This document shows positions 44,399 through 50,945 of a stretch of DNA of 64,000 bases, piece by piece. Origin of the DNA: DATEOR01 sp036279015 (GTDB taxonomy: Bacteria > Actinomycetota > Thermoleophilia > Gaiellales > Gaiellaceae); NCBI GenBank assembly GCA_036279015.1, contig DASUJY010000022.1, positions 1 through 64,000 on the forward strand. The letters are read 5' to 3'. The notes beneath the pieces are model-generated. The model saw nothing but the letters and a program-made list of their open reading frames with translations, searched no databases and was not told the origin of the DNA. Every line of letters begins with the position of its first letter. Within the stretch, counting starts at the first letter, position 1. The translations under genes and the position numbers were made by a program.

Positions 44399-45321
44399 CG
44401 CGACACCTCCGCTGCCTTGCGCGGGTCTGGCAGCGGCGTCAGCCGCGGCTCGATCTGCTCTCGGAGGTGCTCGAAGTCCGGCGGCAGCGAGAGCCGCTCG
44501 CCGAGCGTCTCCTTGGGCTCGTCCGCGTCGAAGCCGGGGCCGATCGTGGCGATCTCGAAGAGGACGCCGCTCGGCTCGCGGAAGTAGATCGAGCGGAAGT
44601 AGAAGCGATCAATGATCGGCGTCGGGCGCGCACCCGCCTCGGCGAGCCGCCGGTGCCACTCCTCGTGGTCGTCCTGCGGCGAGGCGAAGGCGACGTGGTG
44701 GACGGTTCCCGCTCCAGGGGTTCCGAGGCGCTCCTCGGAGTCGTAGACGTAGTGGCCGCCGCGCCGGCTGCCACGTACCTCCCAGCCGCTGTCCTCCCCG
44801 GGGTCGAAGCCCAGGATGTCCTCGAGGAAGCCGCGGCTCTGATCTGGCGCGCGCGTGAAGGCACGCACCTCGTCGAAGCCCTGGAGGGCAACCTCGGCCG
44901 GGATCCCCGGGGTGCGCGCGACGAGCGGGCGATCGTTCGTATCCACGACGCGAAGCTCGAGCGACAGCCCTTCGGGGTCGTCGAAGAGAAGCGATTGCCC
45001 ATCCCGCGTCGTCTCGACCCCTTCCGCCGCCAGGCGGTCGCTCCAGAAGGCGAGCGCAGCCTCGTCGGGGACGCGGAAGACGACGCGGTGGACCATGCCG
45101 GCCCCGGCGCGCCCGCGGCGAGCGCCCGGGTACTCGAAGAAGGTGATGTCGGCGCCCGCCGAACCGTCCTCGTCGGCGTAGAAGAGGTGGTAGACGGTCG
45201 GATCGTCCTGGTTGACGGTCTTCTTCACGAGCCGGAGCCCGAGAACGCGGGCGTAGAAGTCGACGTTCTGCGGAGCGTCGGCGGTGATCGCCGTCACGTG
45301 GTGGATTCCTTCGAGCTTCAT
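44395..45321 (-). CDS. Ring-cleaving dioxygenase, MhqO/PcpA-like
   Basis: A 308-aa VOC-superfamily protein starting MKLEGIHHVTAITADAPQNV, the usual N-terminus of MhqO/LinE-type hydroquinone dioxygenases. It has VKKTVNQDDPTVYHLFYAD, GMVHRVVFRVP, TVHHVAFASPQDDHEEW and FYFRSIYFREPSGVLFEIAT, which provide the paired histidine/glutamate iron ligands. In Bacillus, MhqO is induced by quinones. The ATG at 45321 is preferred over an upstream one because homology starts there. Confidence 0.87.
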   Translation of the reverse strand: MKLEGIHHVTAITADAPQNVDFYARVLGLRLVKKTVNQDDPTVYHLFYADEDGSAGADITFFEYPGARRGRAGAGMVHRVVFRVPDEAALAFWSDRLAAEGVETTRDGQSLLFDDPEGLSLELRVVDTNDRPLVARTPGIPAEVALQGFDEVRAFTRAPDQSRGFLEDILGFDPGEDSGWEVRGSRRGGHYVYDSEERLGTPGAGTVHHVAFASPQDDHEEWHRRLAEAGARPTPIIDRFYFRSIYFREPSGVLFEIATIGPGFDADEPKETLGERLSLPPDFEHLREQIEPRLTPLPDPRKAAEVSR

Positions 45322-45337
45322 GTCCTCTCCTTCGGTT

Positions 45338-45907
45338 TCACGCCGCGGCACGGGCGAGCTCCTCCCGCTCCGCGGCCGCGGCGACGAGCGCGTCGGCGAC
45401 CTCGCCGAGCTGCTCGCGTAGATCTTCGTCCACCAGCGTACCCACCGGGTCGAATCGGGTCGCCGCGTGGCCCAGGGCGAGCTCGGCCTCGACGACGCGC
45501 GCCCCGATCGCCGCGAGCACCCTGCGAAGCTCCGCCTGCGCCCAGACGGCGCCGAACGCCCCCGTCGAGGCGCCGATCACCGCTACGGGCTTGTTCCTGA
45601 GCGGGTTCGTCCCAAGCGGGCGCGAGATCCAGTCGAGCGCGTTCTTCAGGTGGCCGGCGATCGAGCTGTTGTACTCAGGCGTTGCGATCAGGACGGCGTC
45701 GGCGCCCGCGAAGGCCGCCCGCAGGCGGCGTACGGCCTCCGGAGCGCCGACTCCGTCGTCGTCCTCGTCGTAGGCAGGGACGTCCTTCAGGCCGCGCAGC
45801 TCGACCACCTCGACATCGTCGTCGAAGAGGTCGCTCGCGTTCCGGAGGAGCCTCGTGTTGTACGAGGCGCTTCGCAGGCTGCCCGAGACGGCGAGGACCC
45901 TCATCAT
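45338..45907 (-). CDS. NADPH-dependent FMN reductase (azoreductase/quinone reductase type)
   Basis: A 189-aa flavodoxin-like protein of the NADPH-FMN-reductase family: VLAVSGSLRSASYNTRLLR for FMN phosphate binding and TPEYNSSIAGHLKNALDWISRP, the family hallmark. VIGASTGAFGAVWAQAELR follows. Two-electron reduction of quinones or azo compounds by such enzymes avoids redox cycling, which suits its position between YceI and the dioxygenase. Start is one of two adjacent ATGs (45907/45904). Confidence 0.9.
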   Translation of the reverse strand: MMRVLAVSGSLRSASYNTRLLRNASDLFDDDVEVVELRGLKDVPAYDEDDDGVGAPEAVRRLRAAFAGADAVLIATPEYNSSIAGHLKNALDWISRPLGTNPLRNKPVAVIGASTGAFGAVWAQAELRRVLAAIGARVVEAELALGHAATRFDPVGTLVDEDLREQLGEVADALVAAAAEREELARAAA

Positions 45908-45909
45908 CG

Positions 45910-46452
45910 TCAGGCCGCCTGCTGCACGAGCTGGAGCTCGGCGACGATCGTGACCGCGTCCGCGAGCGCCTGCTTGCCGGTCGGAAGCGGCATGTTCCAG
46001 TCGAGGCCGAACTCCGTGCGGTCGACCCGCGTGGAGAGCCTGAGGCCGAGCCTCTCGTTCCCCCAGCCGTCCGTGATCGGGTCCGCGATCGTGCCGGTCA
46101 GCTCGACAGCCTTCGTGACGCCCTTGATCGTGATCTCGCCGGGCACGACGACGGTCTCGCCGTCGAGGTCGACGTCCTCGGCGACGAAGCGAAGCTCCGG
46201 AAAGCGCTCGGCGTCGAAGAACTCGGGGGACTGAAGGTGGGCGGCGAGATTCTCGTCCTTGACGTCGACGCTCGTCACCCTCGCCGTTCCCTCGATGCGC
46301 GCGCCCGTCTCGCCGCGCGTCAGCTCTGCCTGGACGTCGCGAAAAGTGCCGCGAAAGGTGCCGGCGAGATAGTCCACCTCGAAGCCCACCACGGAGTGGA
46401 CGGGATCGAGGGCCCATGTGCCTCGCGGAACTCTCGTCTGTGTCGTGCTCAT
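45910..46452 (-). CDS. YceI family protein (lipid-binding lipocalin-like)
   Basis: A 180-aa YceI-fold protein without a signal peptide: TWALDPVHSVVGFEVDYL, GTFRGTFRDVQAEL, SPEFFDAERFPELRF, and GEITIKGVTKAVELTG. The fold binds isoprenoid quinones or other amphipathic ligands in a barrel. As first gene of the dioxygenase operon it may present or buffer a hydrophobic quinone, an inference from context. Unlike most genes here it has a good Shine-Dalgarno (AAGGAG) before the ATG. Confidence 0.9.
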   Translation of the reverse strand: MSTTQTRVPRGTWALDPVHSVVGFEVDYLAGTFRGTFRDVQAELTRGETGARIEGTARVTSVDVKDENLAAHLQSPEFFDAERFPELRFVAEDVDLDGETVVVPGEITIKGVTKAVELTGTIADPITDGWGNERLGLRLSTRVDRTEFGLDWNMPLPTGKQALADAVTIVAELQLVQQAA

Positions 46453-46460
46453 GGTTCTCC

Positions 46461-46487
46461 TTGCGTTGTGTATTATTGATTACGCAA
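46461..46487. promoter_or_regulatory. Probable MarR operator / divergent promoter region
   Basis: TTGCGT and ACGCAA form the outer arms of a 27-bp dyad with an AT-rich centre (TGTATTATTGAT). It is the most AT-rich site between the divergent YceI operon and the MarR gene. The location and symmetry fit autoregulation by the MarR protein. Confidence 0.55.
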
Positions 46488-46504
46488 GCAAGTCTAGCGA
46501 GGAT

Positions 46505-47005
46505 ATGTTGAGGGCGCAAGTTCCTTCCGATAGAGCGGTTTTCGAATCGGTCCAGCCGGCGGTGCGAGCCTGGACGAGGCTGCTTCGCGCCCACGCGGCC
46601 GCCACCCGGCTCCTGAACGCGGAGCTCCAGGCGGAGCACGGCCTCTCCATCAGCGACTACGAGGCGCTCTACCTGCTCTCGCGGGCCGAAGACCGCAGGC
46701 TGAAGCGGGTCGACCTCTCGCGCCGACTCGCGCTGACGCCGTCGGGCGTCACGCGCCTCCTGGAAGGGCTCGAGGCGACGGGCCTGGTGGAGAGGACCGC
46801 TTGCCCCTCGGATCTCCGCGTCGTCTACGCGCAGCTGACCGACGAGGGGGCGGCGAAGCTCGAGGCCGCATCGTGCGGCCACGTCGGCTCGGTTCGCGAG
46901 CTCTTCGAGGAGCACTTCGACGCTGGGGAGATCGAACGCCTCGCGGAGCTCCTCGGGCGGTTCCCCGGCGTCGCCGGCGCCGACGACTCCTGCCCCGCCG
47001 GCTAG
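46505..47005 (+). CDS. MarR family transcriptional regulator
   Basis: A 166-aa winged-helix regulator: helical dimerisation N-terminus, the DNA-recognition region RVDLSRRLALTPSGVTRLLEGLEATGLVER and the wing TACPSDLRVVYAQLTDEG. It is divergent from the YceI/flavin reductase/dioxygenase operon, so it most likely represses that operon and itself. Three cysteines (in TACPS, SCGH and DSCPAG) could sense electrophiles, as in the YodB/MhqR group, but no conserved N-terminal sensing cysteine is present. The ATG at 46505 follows a weak GAGGAT. Confidence 0.88.
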   Translation: MLRAQVPSDRAVFESVQPAVRAWTRLLRAHAAATRLLNAELQAEHGLSISDYEALYLLSRAEDRRLKRVDLSRRLALTPSGVTRLLEGLEATGLVERTACPSDLRVVYAQLTDEGAAKLEAASCGHVGSVRELFEEHFDAGEIERLAELLGRFPGVAGADDSCPAG

Positions 47006-47032
47006 GGAGTCGGATCCCCGAGTCCGGGGTAC

Positions 47033-47038
47033 TACGTT
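47033..47038 (+). promoter_or_regulatory. -10 box of the histidine kinase gene (TACGTT)
   Basis: TACGTT ends 6 nt before the ATG at 47045 in the 39-bp gap after the MarR gene. Confidence 0.45.
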
Positions 47039-47044
47039 CTGATC

Positions 47045-48253
47045 ATGGGCGACGCGAACGAGCTGCGCGCGGCGGGTGCTCCTTCGCGTGTCGAGATGGC
47101 CGAGCGTGTGCTCCGCATCCAGTCCGTCACCGATGCGGCGCTCTCGAACCTGACGCTGGACGGCCTCCTCGAAGAGCTCGTCGACCGCGTGGGGGCCGCG
47201 GTCGGCGCCGACACGTGCGCCATCCTCCTGCTCGATGAGGGCTCCGACCAGCTCGTGGCCCGCGCTGCGCGCGGGATCGAGGAGGAGGTCGAGCAGGGCG
47301 TGCGGATCCCGGTCGGCAAGGGCTTTGCGGGCCGCATCGCCGCCGAGCGCAGGACGATCTTCATCCAGGACGTCGACCATTCGTACGTCCTCAACCCGAT
47401 CCTGCGCGAGAAGGGGATCAAGTCGCTCCTCGGAGCGCCCCTCGTCTCACGGGGCAAGGTGCTCGGGGTCATCCACGTCGGCACGCTGCGGACGCACCAG
47501 TTCTCGGAGGACGAGCGGCAGCTGCTCGAGCTCGCCGCAGGACGCGCGGCGGCAGGCCTCGAACGCGCGCTCCTGCACGAGGACCTGATTCGCCTCGACC
47601 GGGTCCGACACTCATTCATCACGGTCGCCTCCCACGAGCTGCGGACCCCGGCCTCGGCCGTGCTCGGCGCTGCACTCACGCTCCGCGAGCGGGCGGGACA
47701 TCTCTCGCCCGACGACGACCGGCGCCTCAGAGAGATGCTCGCGGACCAATCCCTGCGGCTCGCACGGCTGATCGAGCAGCTCCTCGATGTCTCGCGGGTG
47801 GAGAACGAGGCGGTCGAGCTCCATCCCCGCCGCCTCCTGCTCGCCGACCACCTGCGCACGACCGTCGAAGCGGTCGCCGACGGAACCTCGGGCCTCGAGC
47901 TCGACGTGCCGGCAGACCTCGTCGTCGAAGCCGACCCGCTCGCCCTCGAGCGTGTCGTGTCAAACCTCGTGACGAACGCCCTGCGCTACGGAGAGCCGCC
48001 GATCGTCATCTCTGCGCAGCAACGCGACCGGCACGTACGCGTGAGCGTGACGGACTCGGGACCGGGAGTGCCGGAGGAGTTGCAGAACCGCCTCTTCGAG
48101 CAGTTCGTGCGCGGCTCGAACACGCAGGGAAGCCAGGGCACCGGGCTGGGCCTCGCGATCGCGCGCTCGTATGCACAGGCGCACGGCGGTGACCTGGTCT
48201 ACTGCCCGGACGGGCGCGGCGCCCGGTTCGAGCTGCTCCTGCCGGCGAGCTGA
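47045..48253 (+). CDS. GAF-domain sensor histidine kinase (orphan)
   Basis: A 402-aa soluble kinase. A GAF domain (about residues 30-175) contains DTCAILLLDEGSDQLVARAA and PVGKGFAGRIAAERR. The HisKA H-box is ASHELRTPASAVLGA with histidine near 197. The HATPase_c domain has the N-box ERVVSNLVTNALRYG, G1 VTDSGPGVP and G2 GTGLGLAIARSYAQAHGG. No membrane segment, so it senses a cytoplasmic signal or a diffusible gas or small molecule. No response regulator is adjacent. Confidence 0.92.
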   Translation: MGDANELRAAGAPSRVEMAERVLRIQSVTDAALSNLTLDGLLEELVDRVGAAVGADTCAILLLDEGSDQLVARAARGIEEEVEQGVRIPVGKGFAGRIAAERRTIFIQDVDHSYVLNPILREKGIKSLLGAPLVSRGKVLGVIHVGTLRTHQFSEDERQLLELAAGRAAAGLERALLHEDLIRLDRVRHSFITVASHELRTPASAVLGAALTLRERAGHLSPDDDRRLREMLADQSLRLARLIEQLLDVSRVENEAVELHPRRLLLADHLRTTVEAVADGTSGLELDVPADLVVEADPLALERVVSNLVTNALRYGEPPIVISAQQRDRHVRVSVTDSGPGVPEELQNRLFEQFVRGSNTQGSQGTGLGLAIARSYAQAHGGDLVYCPDGRGARFELLLPAS

Positions 48254-48274
48254 GAGCTCCCTTGGAGAGTTCGC

Positions 48275-49050
48275 TCAGGAACGCCGGTGGATGACGTCCT
48301 CGATTGCGGCGACCACGGTGTCGGAGGCCCGGTTCAGGATCTGCACGTGGTTCGCGGGCGTTGTCGCAAACACCGACACCCGCTCGTTGCTCGCCTCGGC
48401 TTCGGCGGCGTAACTGCGCACCGTGCGCATCTCCTCCTCCGTGGCGCCCGAGTGGGCTCCCGTGCCGACGATGTAGACGGTCGGGGCTTCCAGGGCCGCG
48501 AGGTCAGGCCCGAGCTCGCCGTTGACGGCGTCCATCTCGATCACGACCTCCGCCGACTCGGCGGGTGACATCCGGGCCGAGCGGCCGAGGGCTGCGAGGA
48601 TGCGCATGATCCATCCCAAGCGGCGGAACTGCGCGCGGACCTTCCTCCTTCCCCGCTTCGTCGAACATCGTCACGGGGTAGGCGCCGTCGATGAGCACCA
48701 GCCCGCCGACCCGATCGGGATGCTGCGCCGCGTAGCGCATGGCGATCGTGGCGCCTTGGGGCCAGCCGACGAGGATCGGGTGTTCGAGCCCGGTCGCAGC
48801 GATGACGATTCCGACGTCGTCGACCGCTCCCTGTACGGAGTAATCGGCCGATCTGCCCGACTTGCCGCGTGCCCGCGCGTCGAACCGGACCGTGCGGTAC
48901 TTCCCGCCGAGACGCCGGATCACGCGGTTCCAGTTCGCACGGTGCCGAAGCCGCCACTGAGGAAAAGCATGGCTGGGGCGCCGCCTGAGTGTCGACGGCG
49001 TGGATCCGAGTGTCGGCGGCCGGGATCGTCAGTTGTGAGGATGTGCGCAT
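48275..49050 (-). pseudogene. Decayed alpha/beta hydrolase (at least three frameshifts)
   Basis: One hydrolase can be read on the minus strand only by changing frame three times. MRTSSQLTIPAADTRIHAVD begins at 49050. A shift near 48975-48985 leads to MLFLSGGFGTVRT, another near 48930-48937 to WNRVIRRLGGKYRTVRFDAR, and a third near 48640-48652 to FRRLGWIMRILAALG through to VVAAIEDVIHRRS at 48275. The nucleophile elbow reads GWPQG instead of G-x-S-x-G, so the catalytic serine is also lost. The C-terminal histidine region ATTPANHVQ remains. Several independent defects argue for real decay rather than a sequencing error. Confidence 0.8.
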
Positions 49051-49148
49051 GTCCTGGAGCTTCGGCGACGTCCTCGATTGGCGATCACACGGTAACCGGC
49101 TCGGCGACCTCCTCAAGGAGCGTTTGAGTTCGGGCGCTCCCCCTGTCG

Positions 49149-49328
49149 CTAACGACGGAACGGGCGCTTCACGAACGAGAGCGCCCAGACGCTGGCCGCC
49201 ACCACCGCGGCGAGCGCGTTGGTCTGGACGCACGCACGGCAGGCGTTGCAGCACACGGTTGCCATCGGCGCGTGTTCGCCGTAGCGAGTTGCCAGCGGCA
49301 GCGTCTTGACCGTCACACGTTCAAGCAC
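49149..49328 (-). CDS. Small cysteine-motif membrane protein
   Basis: A 59-aa protein with the central motif VCCNACRACVQ, followed by a hydrophobic segment (about residues 37-52) and a basic end FVKRPFRR. The CC-x2-C-x2-C pattern could bind a metal or iron-sulphur cluster at the membrane face. The GTG start is supported by a minus-strand TAGACT box 6 nt upstream. It is divergent from the SOS cassette with about 90 bp between the starts. No family is recognised. Confidence 0.6.
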   Translation of the reverse strand: MLERVTVKTLPLATRYGEHAPMATVCCNACRACVQTNALAAVVAASVWALSFVKRPFRR

Positions 49329-49334
49329 GTTCTC

Positions 49335-49340
49335 AGTCTA
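49335..49340 (-). promoter_or_regulatory. -10 box of the cysteine-motif protein (TAGACT on the minus strand)
   Basis: TAGACT ends 6 nt before the GTG whose first base is 49328. Confidence 0.45.
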
Positions 49341-49378
49341 ATCCGGAGTCAGCGTGAGACTTTTTCGCCAGACCCTCC

Positions 49379-49408
49379 TTGACAGGGGAACGTCTGTTCG
49401 TGTAGAAC
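49379..49408 (+). promoter_or_regulatory. imuB promoter (TTGACA - 18 bp - TAGAAC)
   Basis: A consensus -35 TTGACA (49379-49384) and a -10-like TAGAAC (49403-49408) are separated by 18 bp. The -10 ends 10 nt before the imuB ATG. Both LexA-type boxes overlap this promoter. Confidence 0.65.
49388..49399. promoter_or_regulatory. LexA-type SOS box 1 (GAAC-N4-GTTC)
   Basis: GAACGTCTGTTC is a perfect GAAC-N4-GTTC dyad between the -35 and -10 of imuB, matching the Gram-positive/actinobacterial LexA box core. Confidence 0.75.
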
Positions 49409-49416
49409 ATACGTTC
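49405..49416. promoter_or_regulatory. LexA-type SOS box 2 (GAAC-N4-GTTC)
   Basis: GAACATACGTTC is a second perfect dyad, 17 bp from the first centre to centre. It covers the -10 and the expected transcription start and ends 2 nt before the imuB ATG. Confidence 0.8.
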
Positions 49417-49418
49417 CC

Positions 49419-50603
49419 ATGATCGCCTGCCTGAACATCACAGCCTTTTCCCTCCGCGCCGCCCTCCGTTCCCGACCGGAACTCGTGCGCGGGCCCGTCG
49501 CGCTCGCTCCGCCTCCCGGCAGCCGGCCGCTGCTGGGGGCATGCACCGCCGCCGCCGAGGAGGCGGGCGTGCGCCCGGGGATGCGTCTCTCCGAGGCGCT
49601 CGCCACCTGTCCCGACATCGTCCTCGCCGAGCAGGATCCGGCCGCGGCCGAGGAGGAGTGGGAGCGGATCCTGCGGCGGCTCGAGGACGCGGGGCTCGCC
49701 GTCGAGCCCGTCGAGCCGGGGTGTGCGTACTTCGAGACCGAGTGCATCGAACGCCTCGCGGGAGGCCTAAACGGCGTCCTGCGGCGCGCGCTCGACGCCG
49801 TCGGCCCGTTCTGGGAGCCGCGCGTGGGCGTTGCGGGGCGCCGCTTCGCAGCGCTCGCGGCTGCGAGCGTCGCCCCGGCCGGCCGGGCGCTCGTCGTCGA
49901 CGACCACGAGACCGAGCTCTTCCTCGAGCCGCTGCCGCTGCACCTGCTTCCTCTCAGCCCGGAAAGGCGCGACGAGCTGGCCGAGCTCGGCATCAGAGAG
50001 CTCGGTGAGCTTGCGCGCCTGCCGCGCGCGGCCGTCGCGGATCGCATCGGGCGCGAGGGGGACGAAGCCTGGAGCCTTCTGCGCGGCGAGAACGGTGGCG
50101 GCGTCGAGCCGAGACGACCGCCGGCCGAGATCGCCGAGGCGCTCGAGTTTCCCGAGCCCGTGGCGAACGAGCTCACGCTCGCGCGCGCGTTCTCCGCTCT
50201 CCTCGACCGGCTGCTCGCTCGCGAGGAGCGCGGCGGCCGGATGCCGAGGCGGCTCGCCGTCTCCGCACGCCTGGTCGGCGGCGGCTCCTGGCGGCGGACG
50301 GCGACGCTCCGGGAAGCGACCGCAGAGCCCGAGCGGCTGCGCCAGTCCCTGGCGCCGAAGCTCAAAGAACTGCCTGCGCCGGCGGTCGAGCTCCGGCTCG
50401 AGCTGGGGGAGCTGAGCGAGTCCGTAGGGACTCAGACCGAGCTCGTCCGCCCGCGCGGCAGTCGACTCCGCGGCCGCCTGCGCGAGGGGCTTCGGCAGGT
50501 GCGGGCGGCGGTCGGGATGGACGCGATTTGCACCGTCGTGGAGGTCGCGCCGTGGTCACGGGTTCCCGAGACCAGGGCGATTCTCGTGCCGCGCGACGAC
50601 TGA
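49419..50603 (+). CDS. imuB: ImuB-like inactive Y-family polymerase (mutasome adaptor)
   Basis: In the ImuB/DnaE2 mutasome, ImuB is a catalytically dead Y-family protein bridging DnaE2 and the sliding clamp. The 394-aa protein begins MIACLNITAFSLRAAL, where active polymerases have an aspartate. The palm acidic pair is also missing (PGCAYFETECIERL). The little-finger-like half and an arginine-rich tail (RGSRLRGRLREGLRQVRAAVG) remain. It sits directly behind two LexA-type boxes and before dnaE2. No ImuA-like gene is present. Confidence 0.85.
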   Translation: MIACLNITAFSLRAALRSRPELVRGPVALAPPPGSRPLLGACTAAAEEAGVRPGMRLSEALATCPDIVLAEQDPAAAEEEWERILRRLEDAGLAVEPVEPGCAYFETECIERLAGGLNGVLRRALDAVGPFWEPRVGVAGRRFAALAAASVAPAGRALVVDDHETELFLEPLPLHLLPLSPERRDELAELGIRELGELARLPRAAVADRIGREGDEAWSLLRGENGGGVEPRRPPAEIAEALEFPEPVANELTLARAFSALLDRLLAREERGGRMPRRLAVSARLVGGGSWRRTATLREATAEPERLRQSLAPKLKELPAPAVELRLELGELSESVGTQTELVRPRGSRLRGRLREGLRQVRAAVGMDAICTVVEVAPWSRVPETRAILVPRDD

Positions 50604-50617
50604 ACGAGCCTCGCTCC

Positions 50618-50824
50618 GTGCAGGTCACGGTCGAGGAGGGGCTCCCGGCTGCCGTCGGCGGCGTGCGGGTCTTCCAGGTGCGCGAGGAGTGGCGTGTCGT
50701 CGACCGCTGGTGGACGGACGAGCCTCTGCGCCGCCGCTACTTCGACCTCGTGCTGGCGACGGGTGAGAACGTGGCTGTCTTCCGGGACGAGGAGGGGGGA
50801 GGCTGGTTTCGCCAGAAGGCCTAG
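50618..50824 (+). CDS. DUF6504-like small protein of the mutagenesis cassette
   Basis: A 68-aa protein with several tryptophans: PAAVGGVRVFQVREEWRVVD, RWWTDEPLRRRYFDLVL, FRDEEGGGWFRQKA. It matches my recollection of DUF6504, a family that travels between imuB and dnaE2 in actinobacteria. The function is unknown, perhaps a C-terminal ImuB module split off as a separate chain. The GTG at 50618 is 14 bp after the imuB stop. An upstream in-frame GTG at 50552 is less likely. Confidence 0.7.
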   Translation: MQVTVEEGLPAAVGGVRVFQVREEWRVVDRWWTDEPLRRRYFDLVLATGENVAVFRDEEGGGWFRQKA

Positions 50825-50860
50825 TCGCCGGTTTTCGGGCCCGCTCTGAGCGCCGATTTT

Positions 50861-50903
50861 CCGGGGCCGCCGCGTGCCTCCCTCCACGGCGAGCCTATCG
50901 CGG
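50861..50903 (+). repeat. Intergenic element, copy 2, upstream of dnaE2
   Basis: CCGGGGCCGCCGCG, then T-G-C-C-T-C-C-C-T-C-C and AGCCTATCGC, matching 11443-11486 upstream of accC. It lies 42 nt before the chosen dnaE2 start. Confidence 0.5.
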
Positions 50904-50945
50904 AAAGGCGCGCGGGTGGTGCGCGGACCCGCTCGGAAAGGTCGC

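Noticed and set aside
49419..50603. Active DinB/Pol IV translesion polymerase
   Set aside because: The catalytic aspartate and acidic pair are missing, and the dnaE2 linkage identifies it as ImuB-like.
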